A stretch of 64,000 nt of DNA from Pseudomonas sp. GCEP-101 (GCF_025133575.1 NZ_CP104011.1:6084965-6148964); one strand, 5' to 3'. Positions 50,862 through 60,637 are shown, counted from the first letter of the stretch. Numbers and translations: made by a program. Notes: generated by a model from the letters alone, not told the origin.

Positions 50862-50984
50862 GCAATCCCCCAGTCGACCACCCGCGTGCGCAAGACCTCG
50901 CGCCCAGGCCGGGGCGGCCGGAAATGCTCGAAAGTCTACGCCAGGCTACCGGGCCTGACGACCCGCAAGGGGCCATCATGGAAC

Positions 50985-51010
50985 GAAAACGGCGGCGTGT
51001 AGCCGCCGTT
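50985..51010 (-). terminator. Terminator after the alpha/beta hydrolase gene
   Basis: 9-bp perfect stem AACGGCGGC / GCCGCCGTT with a 5-nt loop, followed by TTCGTTCC on the minus strand; 19 bp after the hydrolase stop. Confidence 0.65.
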
Positions 51011-51028
51011 ATCACACTGGTGAATAGC

Positions 51029-51868
51029 TCAGGACGCCAACGCCAGGGGCAACGGCATTTCCACGCCCTCCAGCAGCTCCAGAATCGCATCGGTTACCCG
51101 CGCATCCGCCAGCACACGGTGATGGCCGCCGTCGGGCAGGTGCAGCAGGCGGCTGCCTGGCCAGGCCTGGTGAATCGCCTCGGCTTCGCTGGCCCGCACG
51201 TAGCGGTCATCGGCGGCGTGCACGACCAGCCCGGGCATGTCCAGGCGGTAGCGCGCGACGTCCAGCTGCTTGGCCGCGATGCCGGTGCGCCCTTCGATCA
51301 TACGGATGAAGCGCGAACGGGCCTCGGCCGGCAAGCCGACCATTCTGGCGAAGCCGCGCAGCACACCGAGCACGTTGCTCGGCGCACCGATCGTCACCAG
51401 CGTTTCGGTGCGCAAGCCCATCTGGGTCGCCAGCAGCGCACTGGCGCCACCCATGGAATGGCCGATCACGGCGCGCAGCGGGGGCAACTCGCCGGCCGCC
51501 TCCAGCAGCGCACGGGCGAACAGCACGAGATCCGCGTCGCGGCCGGGCGAGCGACCATGCCCCGGCCCGTCGAGGGCAATCACGCCGTAACCGGCGCCCA
51601 CCAGTTTCTCGATCAGGGCCGCGAACTGGGTCGGGCGCCCCTCCCAGCCGTGCATGAGCAGCACGGCCGGCCCCTCTCCCCAGCGCAGCGCGGACAAGCC
51701 GAAGCGCAGGGTGACGCGCTCGGAGCTGGCCAGCAGCGGCAGCTCCCAGTCGCGCGGGGCATGCTGGTTGGGCGTCACGAACAGCTCCTGCATGCGTCGC
51801 GCCGCCCATGTCGGCGCAACGCGGCCGAGGGTGGCGTTGATGGCTCGAACCCAGCTCAGACTGCTCAT
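51029..51868 (-). CDS. Alpha/beta-hydrolase
   Basis: 279 residues. Nucleophile elbow GHSMGG with Ser138, acid in HAADDRY (Asp220/221) and catalytic His in GGHHRVLAD (His249/250); HGWEGRPTQF forms the oxyanion region. It could be an esterase, and the substrate is unknown. Starts 13 bp after the TetR gene, so both are likely under that repressor's control. Confidence 0.88.
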   Translation of the reverse strand: MSSLSWVRAINATLGRVAPTWAARRMQELFVTPNQHAPRDWELPLLASSERVTLRFGLSALRWGEGPAVLLMHGWEGRPTQFAALIEKLVGAGYGVIALDGPGHGRSPGRDADLVLFARALLEAAGELPPLRAVIGHSMGGASALLATQMGLRTETLVTIGAPSNVLGVLRGFARMVGLPAEARSRFIRMIEGRTGIAAKQLDVARYRLDMPGLVVHAADDRYVRASEAEAIHQAWPGSRLLHLPDGGHHRVLADARVTDAILELLEGVEMPLPLALAS

Positions 51869-51881
51869 TTTCCGTACCTCC

Positions 51882-52421
51882 TCAGATCACCGCTTTCTTC
51901 GCGGCGCGCAGGACACGATCGGACAGGTCGCCATTGCCCAGGGCACGGGCCAGCGCCAATCCACCCACCATCAAGGCCATGTCGCTGAGCACGGTGTCGA
52001 TTTCCTCGGGACGGCCGGCCAGCGCCGCCACCATCAGCTCCACGTGCTCTTCCAGGGTCTGGCGGAACGCTTCCGGCAGGTTGGCCAGCTCGTTCAGCGA
52101 GCTGGGGATGGGGCAACCCTCCTCCTCGGTATCGCGGTGCTTGCGCGAGAGGTAGAACTGCGCCGTCAGCGCGCGGCGTTCGGCGAAGCTCAACCGCGGA
52201 TCGAAACGCTTGAGCCCTTCGCGGCGCTTGGCGAGCAACTGGCGGAAGGCCTCCAGCATCAGCGCGTCCTTGCTCTCGAAGTGCGAATAGAAGCCGCCCA
52301 CCGTCAGCCCCGCCGCCGACATCACCTCTCCCACGCTGGGGCTGACCGGGCCGTGCTGCAGCAGCGCGCTGGTCGCGGCAGACAGGATGCGTTCGCGGGT
52401 CTGGGCTTTCTTGTCACTCAT
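51882..52421 (-). CDS. TetR-family repressor
   Basis: 179 residues from the ATG at 52421 (CCGGAGG upstream). N-terminal helix-turn-helix (TRERILSAATSALLQHGP ... VMSAAGLTVGGFYSHFESK) and a C-terminal ligand domain with RKHRDTEEEGCPIPSS. It probably represses itself and the hydrolase; a matching palindromic operator lies 33-49 bp upstream of the start. Confidence 0.93.
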   Translation of the reverse strand: MSDKKAQTRERILSAATSALLQHGPVSPSVGEVMSAAGLTVGGFYSHFESKDALMLEAFRQLLAKRREGLKRFDPRLSFAERRALTAQFYLSRKHRDTEEEGCPIPSSLNELANLPEAFRQTLEEHVELMVAALAGRPEEIDTVLSDMALMVGGLALARALGNGDLSDRVLRAAKKAVI

Positions 52422-52453
52422 GGCGGACCTCCGGCTCGGACAAAATATTATGG

Positions 52454-52470
52454 TGAGAATATTATTCTCA
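52454..52470. promoter_or_regulatory. Palindromic operator upstream of tetR gene
   Basis: Perfect dyad TGAGAAT-ATT-ATTCTCA within a broader near-symmetric ATTATG...CATAAT block. It covers or abuts the AT-rich likely promoter of the TetR-hydrolase pair, as expected for autoregulation. Confidence 0.65.
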
Positions 52471-52536
52471 TAATAAAAATCGGCAAGCGGAAACCGCGAC
52501 CATTGGTCGGAGGACAATTTTTCGAAAGGGGAAAAA

Positions 52537-52568
52537 ACAAAAGGGCCACTGAAAGTCTCAGTGGCCCT
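52537..52568 (-). terminator. Terminator of the Ala-Glu-Ala-Glu tRNA unit
   Basis: 11-bp stem AGGGCCACTGA / TCAGTGGCCCT with a 5-nt loop and TTTTGTTTTTT on the minus strand, 24 bp beyond the last tRNA-Glu. Confidence 0.88.
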
Positions 52569-52592
52569 ATAGGCATCGCAGAGCGATAAAAA

Positions 52593-52668
52593 TGGCGTCC
52601 CCTAGGGGACTCGAACCCCTGTTACCGCCGTGAAAGGGCGGTGTCCTAGGCCACTAGACGAAGGGGAC
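52593..52668 (-). tRNA. tRNA-Glu (TTC), copy 1
   Basis: 76 nt with encoded CCA; acceptor GTCCCCT pairs AGGGGAC; anticodon loop CTTTCAC gives TTC. Appears identical to the copy at 52846. Confidence 0.97.
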
Positions 52669-52726
52669 ATATCCTTCGAATAAACCCACCAGGCGGTGGA
52701 TTCTGGCTTCATCCCGTTTGGGAATT

Positions 52727-52802
<76 letters not shown>

Positions 52803-52845
52803 AGATGACTCTGGCTGACGACGCGAACGCATCGTCGCTGGATAG

Positions 52846-52921
52846 TGGCGTCCCCTAGGGGACTCGAACCCCTGTTACCGCCGTGAAAGGGCGGTGTCCT
52901 AGGCCACTAGACGAAGGGGAC
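52846..52921 (-). tRNA. tRNA-Glu (TTC), copy 2
   Basis: Appears identical to the copy at 52593; with its tRNA-Ala partner it forms the second unit of a tandem duplication about 250 bp long. Confidence 0.97.
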
Positions 52922-52973
52922 GCAAAACCTTCGATTTCGGCTTCGTTCGGACAAACGAAGCTTACTGGTAATT

Positions 52974-53049
<76 letters not shown>

Positions 53050-53115
53050 AAAGTACCGCTGGATCTACCGTTCCGCTTCGCTCTGTCAGTTCAGTTCGTC
53101 GCAGGAACGGGGCGC

Positions 53116-53144
53116 ATCTTAGGGGCGAGGCGAACCCCTGTCAA
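53116..53144 (-). promoter_or_regulatory. Stable-RNA promoter for the Ala/Glu tRNAs
   Basis: Consensus TTGACA (53139-53144), 17-bp spacer, TAAGAT (53116-53121) and a GC-rich discriminator GCGCCCC, with an AT-rich tract upstream (53145-53180) resembling an UP element. Apart from this promoter and the gltX terminator, the 280 bp from 53050 to 53329 contain nothing. Confidence 0.85.
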
Positions 53145-53275
53145 CAACATTTTTTCAGATTTCTTATTTTTTTCTCCCACAGAACAATCACTTATGTGAC
53201 CGCTCCGGTTTCCGCGCGGCTGACTGCGCGGCTTCCCCGCCCTCCCCCGGCTCGGCCATAACCGTCGATACGGGC

Positions 53276-53313
53276 ACAAAAAAGGCCGGGAGCTTCGCAG
53301 CGCCCGGCCTTTT
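53276..53313 (-). terminator. Terminator of gltX
   Basis: 11-bp stem AAAAGGCCGGG / CCCGGCCTTTT with a 12-nt loop and a T6 run on the minus strand, 17 bp past the gltX stop. Confidence 0.85.
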
Positions 53314-53329
53314 CATTGTAGGAAAGAAC

Positions 53330-54814
53330 TCAGGAGCCGATGGCGTCGCGAATCTTTTCCCACTCCTTGGCTTCTTTCTTCGACGCCCCGCCCAGCAGCT
53401 CCAGGGCCTGGCGCAGGCGATAGCGCGACAGGTCGGCGCCGAGGATTTCCATGGCGTCGAGCACCGACACCGAGCTGGCCTGGCCGGTAATGGCCGGGAA
53501 CATCAGCGGCATCACGTCACGCAGCTTCAGGCCCAGGTGTTCGGCCACGGCCTGGATGGTCGCGGTGATGCGCTCCTTTTCCCACTGGCGCAGCGCTTCG
53601 AGCTTCCACAGCACCAGCTGCAGCACCTGGCGCACCTGGGTGGCGTCGAGCTTCTTGTGCTCGAACAGCTTGGCGTCCAGCGGCACGCCGCCACTGAAGA
53701 AGAAGCCGGCCAGCGGGGCGATCTGGCTGAAGTTCTCCACGCGGCCTTGCACGTGCGGGGCGATCTTCATCAGGTACTCGGGATTGAGCGCCCACTTCTG
53801 CACTTCCTTGGCGAAGTCCTCGACGGACAGCTCGCGAATCCACTGGCCGTTCAGCCAGGAGAGTTTCTCGATGTCGAAGATCGGGCCGCCCAGCGACACG
53901 CGGGACAGGTCGAAGTGCTCGATCATCTCCGCCAGGCTGAACTTCTCGCGCTCGTCGGGCATGGACCAGCCCATGCGGCCGAGGTAGTTCAGCAGCGCCT
54001 GGGGCAGCAGGCCCATGCGCTCGTAGAAGGTGATGGAGGTGGGGTTCTTGCGCTTGGACAGCTTGCTCTTGTCCGGGTTGCGCAGCAGCGGCATGTAGCA
54101 GAGCACCGGCTGCTCCCAGCCGAAGTACTCGTACAGCTTGATCAGCTTGGGCGCCGAGGGCAGCCACTCTTCGCCGCGCAGCACGTGGGTGATGCCCATC
54201 AGGTGGTCGTCGACCACGTTGGCCAGGAAGTAGGTGGGCAGGCCGTCGGCCTTCATCAGCACCTGCATGTCCATGCGGTCCCACGGGATTTCCACGTCGC
54301 CACGGAGCATGTCCGGCACCACGCAGACGCCCTCGGTCGGCACCTTCATGCGCACCACGTGGGATTCGCCGGCGGCGATGCGCTTGGCCGACTCCTCTTT
54401 CGGGATGTGCATGCAATGGCCGTCGTAGCGCGGGGTTTCCTTGCGCGCCTGCTGCTCGGCACGCACCGCATCAAGGCGCTCGGCGGAACAGAAGCAGGGG
54501 AAGGCGTGGCCTTTTTCGACCAGTTCGTCGCTGTACTGCTTATAGATGGCGCCGCGCTCGCTCTGCCGGTACGGGCCGTGCGGGCCGCCGACGTCCGGGC
54601 CCTCGTCCCACTCGATACCCAGCCAGCGCAGTGCGTCGAAGATCTGCTGTTCCGATTCGCGGGTCGAACGCACCTGGTCGGTGTCCTCGATGCGCAGAAT
54701 GAACTGACCGCCGTGCTGGCGGGCGAAGCAGAGGTTGAACAGCGCGATATACGCGGTGCCGACGTGCGGGTCGCCGGTGGGAGACGGCGCGATACGGGTG
54801 CGGACTGTGGTCAT
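53330..54814 (-). CDS. gltX: Glutamyl-tRNA synthetase
   Basis: 494 residues from the ATG at 54814 (MTTVRTRIAPSPTGDPHVGT); a start seven codons earlier is possible. The HIGH-equivalent is PSPTGDPHVGT, and the KMSKS-equivalent is KLSKRK, both intact. A class I synthetase that charges tRNA-Glu. It lies directly upstream of two tRNA-Glu genes on the same strand, separated by terminator and tRNA promoter. Confidence 0.97.
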   Translation of the reverse strand: MTTVRTRIAPSPTGDPHVGTAYIALFNLCFARQHGGQFILRIEDTDQVRSTRESEQQIFDALRWLGIEWDEGPDVGGPHGPYRQSERGAIYKQYSDELVEKGHAFPCFCSAERLDAVRAEQQARKETPRYDGHCMHIPKEESAKRIAAGESHVVRMKVPTEGVCVVPDMLRGDVEIPWDRMDMQVLMKADGLPTYFLANVVDDHLMGITHVLRGEEWLPSAPKLIKLYEYFGWEQPVLCYMPLLRNPDKSKLSKRKNPTSITFYERMGLLPQALLNYLGRMGWSMPDEREKFSLAEMIEHFDLSRVSLGGPIFDIEKLSWLNGQWIRELSVEDFAKEVQKWALNPEYLMKIAPHVQGRVENFSQIAPLAGFFFSGGVPLDAKLFEHKKLDATQVRQVLQLVLWKLEALRQWEKERITATIQAVAEHLGLKLRDVMPLMFPAITGQASSVSVLDAMEILGADLSRYRLRQALELLGGASKKEAKEWEKIRDAIGS

Positions 54815-54875
54815 GAAGGCTCTCGTGTGCAGCAATTCTTCGTGTGAAGCGGACAGCGCGCGACGGCGCGCGCGC

Positions 54876-55796
54876 TCATGGGTGCGATGGTATCAGGCGG
54901 GCCGCCTTCGGCTCCAGCCAGCGACCGGGATCGATGGGCAGGTTGTGGATCAGGAAGTCGAGGAACGCCTTCACTTTCATCGCCTGGAAGCGCCGCGACG
55001 GATAGACGGCGTACAGCTCGCCCACCGGCAGCTGGATCTGCGGCAACACGCGCACCAGGCGGCCGCTGGCCAGTTGCTCGTCGACGATCAGCTCCGGCAG
55101 CGAGGCAATGCCCACCCCGGCCAGCACGGCTTCGCGGGCGAAGGTGATGTTGTTGCACGACAGCACCCGGTGGCACGGCACGGTTTCCCCGCGCAGCGGC
55201 CAGTAGCGTTGGGAGTCGGCCTGCAGCAACACGGCGCGGTGGCCCGCCAGCTCATCGACGGTCTGCGGCCGGCCGTGCAGCTCCAGGTAGTCCGGGCTGG
55301 CGCACAGGCAGCGATTGGTGGTCAGCATGCGCCGGGCGATCAGGGTGGAGTCCTCCGGCTGGCCGACCATGATGACGATATCCACGCCCTCCTCCAGCGG
55401 ATCGACGTTTCGCGAGGTCAGCTCGACCTCCGCGGTGATCTGCGGATACAGGTTCATGAAGTCGCCCAGCACCTTGGCCAGGTACATCTGGCCGAACTCG
55501 ATGGGCGCGCTGATGCGCAACAATCCCGACGGCGCCTGCTGCAGTTGCATCACCGCCTGCTCCGCCTCGGCGAAGTCATGCATGATCTGCCGGCAGCGAT
55601 CGTAATAGGCCTGGCCCACCTCGGTCAGGCGCAGCTTGCGGGTGGTGCGGTTGATCAGGCGCACGCCCAGGCGCTCTTCCAGCAGAGCAATACGCCGGCT
55701 CACCGTGGACTTCTGCATCCCGAGGCTGTGCGCGGCCTGGGTGAAACTGTGCAGCTCCACCACGCGGGTGAAGATCAGCGCATCATCCAGCCCCAT
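54876..55796 (-). CDS. LysR-family regulator beside EmrAB genes
   Basis: 306 residues. HTH segment (SFTQAAHSLGMQKSTVSRRIALLEERLGVRLI) and a LysR ligand domain (LLRISAPIEFGQMYLAKVL). Divergent from an EmrA/EmrB-type pair, 109 bp away, so the probable local regulator of that pump. Confidence 0.93.
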   Translation of the reverse strand: MGLDDALIFTRVVELHSFTQAAHSLGMQKSTVSRRIALLEERLGVRLINRTTRKLRLTEVGQAYYDRCRQIMHDFAEAEQAVMQLQQAPSGLLRISAPIEFGQMYLAKVLGDFMNLYPQITAEVELTSRNVDPLEEGVDIVIMVGQPEDSTLIARRMLTTNRCLCASPDYLELHGRPQTVDELAGHRAVLLQADSQRYWPLRGETVPCHRVLSCNNITFAREAVLAGVGIASLPELIVDEQLASGRLVRVLPQIQLPVGELYAVYPSRRFQAMKVKAFLDFLIHNLPIDPGRWLEPKAARLIPSHP

Positions 55797-55905
55797 GATT
55801 GTTCCCTATAAGCAACAAAGTTTCCGAAGTGTAGCGGCTACGTGCCGCCACGGAACACTGTTACATTGGCAAACATTTTTTGGCCAACCAAACGCTCGTT
55901 TACCT

Positions 55906-56940
55906 ATGCCCGCACAATTGAAACGCCGCCTGTCCGTGTTCTTCGTCATCCTCGCCGTGGTCGCCCTCGCCTTCCTGGCGCGCTGGTACTTCATCGGCCG
56001 CTTCGTCGAGAGCACCGACAACGCCTACGTGCAGGGGGAGATCACCCGTATCGCCAGCCAACTCGGTGCCCGCGTCGAGGAGGTGCTGGTACAGGACAAC
56101 CAGCACGTCGAGAAGGGCCAGTTGCTGGTCAAGCTCGAAGCCGCCGACTTCCAGCTCGCCCTCGACCGCGCCAAGGCCACCTTGGCCACCCGCGAGGCGG
56201 AACTGGAGCAGGCGCGCAGCAAGCTCAAGGGCCAGACCAGCATGATCGCCGCCAGCGCGGCCGACGTGAACGCCAGCCAGGCCACCCTCGGCCGAACCGA
56301 GGTCGACCTCGGCCGCGCCCAGGCCCTGCGCAAGCCCGGCTACGTGTCGGAAGAACGCGTGACCACCCTGGCCGCCGACTCCAATGTCGCCCGCTCCCAG
56401 GTCGCCAAGGCCCAGGCGGACCTGCAGGCCCAGCGCGTGCAGCGCGAAACCCTCGCCACCGACGTGCAGCGCCTGCAGGCGCAGATCGAAAGCGCCCGCG
56501 CCGACATCACCCAGGCCGAGATCAACCTCGCCCGTACCGAAATCCATGCGCCGGTCAGCGGCCTGGTGGGCCAGCGCGGCGCCCGCGTCGGCCAGTACGT
56601 GCAGGTGGGCAGCCAACTGCTGTCGCTGGTGCCGGACGACGGCATCTGGGTCCAGGCCAACTTCAAGGAAACCCAGATCGGCAAGATGCGCCCCGGCCAG
56701 AGCGCCAAGCTGGTGTTCGACTCCTTCCCCGACCATCCCATCGAAGGCCAGGTGCAGAGCCTGTTCGCCGCCTCCGGCGCGCAGTTCAGCCTGCTGCCGC
56801 CGGACAACGCCACCGGCAACTTCACCAAGGTGGTGCAGCGCATTCCGGTCAAGATCACCTTCGCCGACGACAACCCGCTCAAGGGGCTGATCCGCCCGGG
56901 CATGTCCGTCGAGGCAGAGGTCGAGCTGGGTGGCCGGTGA
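55906..56940 (+). CDS. HlyD-family membrane-fusion protein (EmrA-like)
   Basis: 344 residues from the ATG at 55906, with only a weak ribosome site. One N-terminal membrane helix (SVFFVILAVVALAFLARWYF), a biotinyl-lipoyl segment (VESTDNAYVQGEI ... VEEVLVQDNQHVEKGQLLVKLE), a long Ala/Gln-rich coiled-coil hairpin (about 85-185) and the second lipoyl half (EIHAPVSGLVGQRG) match EmrA. It bridges the MFS pump to an outer-membrane channel. The gene for the channel is not in this window. Its end overlaps emrB by 11 bp. Confidence 0.93.
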   Translation: MPAQLKRRLSVFFVILAVVALAFLARWYFIGRFVESTDNAYVQGEITRIASQLGARVEEVLVQDNQHVEKGQLLVKLEAADFQLALDRAKATLATREAELEQARSKLKGQTSMIAASAADVNASQATLGRTEVDLGRAQALRKPGYVSEERVTTLAADSNVARSQVAKAQADLQAQRVQRETLATDVQRLQAQIESARADITQAEINLARTEIHAPVSGLVGQRGARVGQYVQVGSQLLSLVPDDGIWVQANFKETQIGKMRPGQSAKLVFDSFPDHPIEGQVQSLFAASGAQFSLLPPDNATGNFTKVVQRIPVKITFADDNPLKGLIRPGMSVEAEVELGGR

Positions 56941-58489
56941 CCAACTGATCCGGCCGGTCGGCGAACCGACCCGCCGCGACTGGATCGCCGTGTTCAGCGC
57001 CATGCTCGGCGCGTTCATGGCGGTGCTCGACATCCAGATCACCAACTCCTCGCTCAAGGACATCCAGGGCGCGCTGGCCGCCACCCTGGAGGAAGGTTCG
57101 TGGATCTCCACCTCCTACCTGGTGGCCGAGATCATCATGATCCCGCTCACCGCCTGGCTGGTGCAGCTGCTCTCCGCGCGCCGCCTGGCGTGGATGATCT
57201 CCGTCGGCTTCCTGTTCTCCTCGCTGCTCTGCTCGTTCGCCTGGAACCTGGAGAGCATGATCGTGTTCCGCGCCATGCAGGGCTTCACCGGCGGGGCGCT
57301 GATCCCCCTGGCGTTCACCCTGGCGCTGATCAAGCTGCCGGAGCACCACCGCCCCAAGGGCATGGCGCTGTTCGCCATCACCGCCACCTTCGCGCCCTCC
57401 ATCGGCCCGACCCTGGGCGGCTGGCTGACGGAGAACTTCGGCTGGGAATACATCTTCTACATCAACATTCCGCCGGGCCTGCTGATGATCGCGGGGCTGC
57501 TCTACGGCCTGGAAAAGAAGCCGGCGCACTGGGAGCTGCTGAAAAGCACCGACTACGCCGGCATCGTCACCATGGCCATCGGCCTGGGCTGCCTGCAGGT
57601 CTTCCTCGAGGAAGGCCACCGCAAGGACTGGCTGGAATCGAACCTGATCGTCAGCCTGGGCAGCATCGCGCTGGTCAGCCTGATCCTCTTCGTGATCCTG
57701 CAGACCTCGCGGCCCAACCCGCTGATCAACTTAGGCATCCTGCGCAACCGCAACTTCGGCCTGTCGAGCATTTCCAGCATCGGCCTGGGCATGGGGCTCT
57801 ACGGTTCGATCTACGTGCTGCCGCTGTATCTCGCGCAGATCCAGGGTTACAACGCGATGCAGATCGGCGAGGTGATCATGTGGATGGGCGTGCCGCAGCT
57901 GTTCCTCATCCCGCTGATTCCCAAGCTGATGAAGATCATCGAGCCGCGCCTGCTCTGCGCCCTGGGCTTCGGCCTGTTCGGCATGGCGAGCTTCTTCTCC
58001 GGCGTGCTCAACCCGGACTTCGCCGGGCCGCAGTTCAACCAGATCCAGCTGCTGCGCGCCCTCGGGCAGCCGATGGTGATGGTCACCATCTCGCTGATCG
58101 CCACCGTCTACCTGCAACCGCAGGACGCGGGCTCGGCCTCCAGCCTGTTCAACATCCTGCGCAACCTCGGCGGCGCCATCGGCATCGCCCTGCTGGCCAC
58201 GCTGCTGGATAGCCGCGCCAAGGTCTATTACGACTACCTGCGCGAAGCAGTGGTGCCGGTCAACGGCGCCGTTGACGAGCGCCTGGCGCAGCTGACATCG
58301 CAACTCGGCACGCAGCAGGCGGCGCTGGGCAAGATCAGCGAGATCGTCCACCAGCAGGCGGCGATCATGGCCTACAACGACGCCTTCCATGCCATCGGCA
58401 TCGTGCTGGCGGTGAGCATGGTGGCGGTGCTGCTGACGCGCCCGCTGCCGGCGGGCATGGGGGCTGGGGCGGGAGCCGGGGCGCACTGA
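56930..58489 (+). CDS. DHA2-family multidrug exporter (EmrB-like)
   Basis: 519 residues from a GTG at 56930 inside the last codons of the upstream gene. It has about 14 membrane helices with DHA2 marks: DWIAVFSAMLGAFMAVLDIQITNSSL in helix 1, EEGSWISTSYLVAEII, and LGGWLTENFGWEYIFYINIPPG in the motif C region. The drug range is unknown. Operon of two with the EmrA-like gene; LysR regulator divergent. Confidence 0.93.
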   Translation: MAGDQLIRPVGEPTRRDWIAVFSAMLGAFMAVLDIQITNSSLKDIQGALAATLEEGSWISTSYLVAEIIMIPLTAWLVQLLSARRLAWMISVGFLFSSLLCSFAWNLESMIVFRAMQGFTGGALIPLAFTLALIKLPEHHRPKGMALFAITATFAPSIGPTLGGWLTENFGWEYIFYINIPPGLLMIAGLLYGLEKKPAHWELLKSTDYAGIVTMAIGLGCLQVFLEEGHRKDWLESNLIVSLGSIALVSLILFVILQTSRPNPLINLGILRNRNFGLSSISSIGLGMGLYGSIYVLPLYLAQIQGYNAMQIGEVIMWMGVPQLFLIPLIPKLMKIIEPRLLCALGFGLFGMASFFSGVLNPDFAGPQFNQIQLLRALGQPMVMVTISLIATVYLQPQDAGSASSLFNILRNLGGAIGIALLATLLDSRAKVYYDYLREAVVPVNGAVDERLAQLTSQLGTQQAALGKISEIVHQQAAIMAYNDAFHAIGIVLAVSMVAVLLTRPLPAGMGAGAGAGAH

Positions 58490-58512
58490 CCGCCCCGCAC
58501 TACGCCACCCTG

Positions 58513-58594
58513 CGTAAGAGCGAGCTTGCTCGCGAACCCGCTTCCCGCCGGAATCCCAGGGTGCTCAGTGGTTCGCGAGCAAGCTCGCTCCTAC
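58513..58594. repeat. REP palindrome pair, copy 4
   Basis: Left arm GTAAGAGCGAGCTTGCTCGC (one base changed from the usual GTAGG), inverted partner on the right ending CTCCTAC. Situated between the convergent emrB and uvrB genes. Confidence 0.85.
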
Positions 58595-58621
58595 GAAGAG
58601 CCATTTGAGCGGCGCTGCCAC

Positions 58622-60637
58622 TCACCCCATCGACACCATCCGATCACGCAGCTTGCCGATCTCGTCGCGCACGCCGGCCGCGGCCTCGAACTCCAGGTCG
58701 CGGGCCAGCTGGTACATGCGCTCCTCGAGCTGCTTGATGCGCTTGCCGATCTCGTCCGGCGTGCGCAGTTCGTTCTCGTACTTGCCGCTCTCCTCCGCCA
58801 CCTTCGCCAGGCTGCGCCGCTTGCCCTTGGCGCCCGGCACCACGGCACCTTCGAGGATGTCCTTGATGTCCTTCTTCACGCCCTTGGGCACGATGCCGTG
58901 CTTGGCGTTGAACTCCAGCTGCTTGGTACGGCGCCGCTCGGTCTCGTTGATCGCCCGCTGCATCGAGCCGGTGATGCTGTCGGCGTAGAGAATCGCCTTG
59001 CCGTGCAGGTTGCGCGCGGCGCGGCCGATGGTCTGGATCAGCGAGCGCTCGGAGCGCAGGAAGCCTTCCTTGTCGGCATCGAGGATCGCCACCAGCGCCA
59101 CTTCCGGCATGTCCAGGCCCTCGCGCAGCAGGTTGATGCCAACCAGCACGTCGAACTTGCCCAGGCGCAGGTCGCGGATGATTTCCACCCGCTCCACGGT
59201 GTCGATGTCCGAGTGCAGGTAGCGCACGCGCACGTCGTGGTCGCCCAGGTAGTCGGTGAGGTCCTCGGCCATGCGCTTGGTCAGGGTGGTGACCAGCACG
59301 CGCTGGTCCTGGGCCACGCGACGGTTGATTTCCGAGAGCAGGTCGTCCACCTGGGTCGTTGCCGAGCGGATTTCCACTTCCGGGTCGACCAGGCCGGTGG
59401 GCCGCACCACCTGTTCGATCACCCGGCCGGCGTGCTGGTCCTCATAGGGCCCGGGCGTCGCCGAGACGAAGATGGTCTGCGGGCTGATCGCCTCCCACTC
59501 CTCGAAGCGCAGCGGGCGGTTGTCCAGCGCCGACGGCAGGCGGAAGCCGTACTCCACCAGAGTTTCCTTGCGCGAGCGGTCGCCCTTGTACATGGCGCCG
59601 ACCTGGGGAACGCTGACGTGGGATTCGTCGATCACCAGCAGGGCGTTGTCCGGCAGGTAGTCGTACAGCGTCGGCGGCGGCTCGCCGGGACCGCGCCCGG
59701 AGAGGTAGCGCGAGTAGTTCTCGATGCCGTTGCAGTAGCCCAGTTCGAGGATCATCTCCAGGTCGAAACGGGTGCGCTGTTCCAGGCGCTGCGCCTCCAC
59801 CAGCTTGTTGTTGGTGCGCAGGTAGTCCAGGCGCACCTTCAGCTCTTCCTTGATCTGCTCCACCGCCTCCAGCAGCGTCTCCCGCGGGGTGACGTAGTGG
59901 CTCTTGGGGTAGAAGGTGAAGCGCGGCAGCTTGGTGAGCACCTCGCCGGTCAGCGGATCGAAGGCGGCGATGTTCTCCACCTCATCGTCGAACAGCTCGA
60001 CGCGAATGGCCTCCAGGTCCGATTCAGCGGGGAAGATATCGATCACGTCGCCCCGCACGCGGAAGGTCGCGCGGGCGAAGTCCATGTCGTTGCGGGTGTA
60101 TTGCAGGCTGGTCAGGCGGCGCAGCAGCTCGCGCTGGTCCATCTTGTCGCCGCGATCCAGGTGCAGAACCATCTTCAGGTAGGACGCCGGGTCGCCCAGG
60201 CCGTAGATCGACGACACGGTGCAGACGATGATGGCGTCCTTGCGCTCCAGCAGCGCCTTGGTCGCCGACAGCCGCATCTGCTCGATGTGGTCGTTGATCG
60301 AGGAATCCTTCTCGATGTACGTGTCCGAGGACGGCACATAGGCCTCGGGCTGGTAGTAGTCGTAGTAGGAGACGAAGTACTCGACGGCGTTGTTGGGGAA
60401 GAAGGTCTTGAATTCGCCGTAGAGTTGCGCGGCCAGCGTCTTGTTCGGCGCCAGCACCATGGTCGGGCGCTGCACCTGGGAAATGACGTTGGCGATGCTG
60501 AAGGTCTTGCCGGAGCCGGTCACCCCCAACAGCGTCTGGTGCGACAGACCCGCTTCCAGGCCTTCCACCATCTGTCGGATGGCTTCGGGCTGGTCACCGG
60601 CGGGCTCGAATCGCGAATCCAGCTGAAAAATCGACAT
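58622..60637 (-). CDS. uvrB: Excinuclease ABC subunit B
   Basis: 671 residues. Walker A GVTGSGKT (residues 38-45), the beta-hairpin YYDYYQPEAYVPSSDTYIEK, Walker B VIDESH, motif VI QTIGRAARN and the C-terminal UVR domain (EERMYQLARDLEFEAAAGVRDEI) are all present. It scans DNA with UvrA and loads UvrC during nucleotide-excision repair. A divergent aminotransferase begins 184 bp upstream. Confidence 0.98.
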   Translation of the reverse strand: MSIFQLDSRFEPAGDQPEAIRQMVEGLEAGLSHQTLLGVTGSGKTFSIANVISQVQRPTMVLAPNKTLAAQLYGEFKTFFPNNAVEYFVSYYDYYQPEAYVPSSDTYIEKDSSINDHIEQMRLSATKALLERKDAIIVCTVSSIYGLGDPASYLKMVLHLDRGDKMDQRELLRRLTSLQYTRNDMDFARATFRVRGDVIDIFPAESDLEAIRVELFDDEVENIAAFDPLTGEVLTKLPRFTFYPKSHYVTPRETLLEAVEQIKEELKVRLDYLRTNNKLVEAQRLEQRTRFDLEMILELGYCNGIENYSRYLSGRGPGEPPPTLYDYLPDNALLVIDESHVSVPQVGAMYKGDRSRKETLVEYGFRLPSALDNRPLRFEEWEAISPQTIFVSATPGPYEDQHAGRVIEQVVRPTGLVDPEVEIRSATTQVDDLLSEINRRVAQDQRVLVTTLTKRMAEDLTDYLGDHDVRVRYLHSDIDTVERVEIIRDLRLGKFDVLVGINLLREGLDMPEVALVAILDADKEGFLRSERSLIQTIGRAARNLHGKAILYADSITGSMQRAINETERRRTKQLEFNAKHGIVPKGVKKDIKDILEGAVVPGAKGKRRSLAKVAEESGKYENELRTPDEIGKRIKQLEERMYQLARDLEFEAAAGVRDEIGKLRDRMVSMG

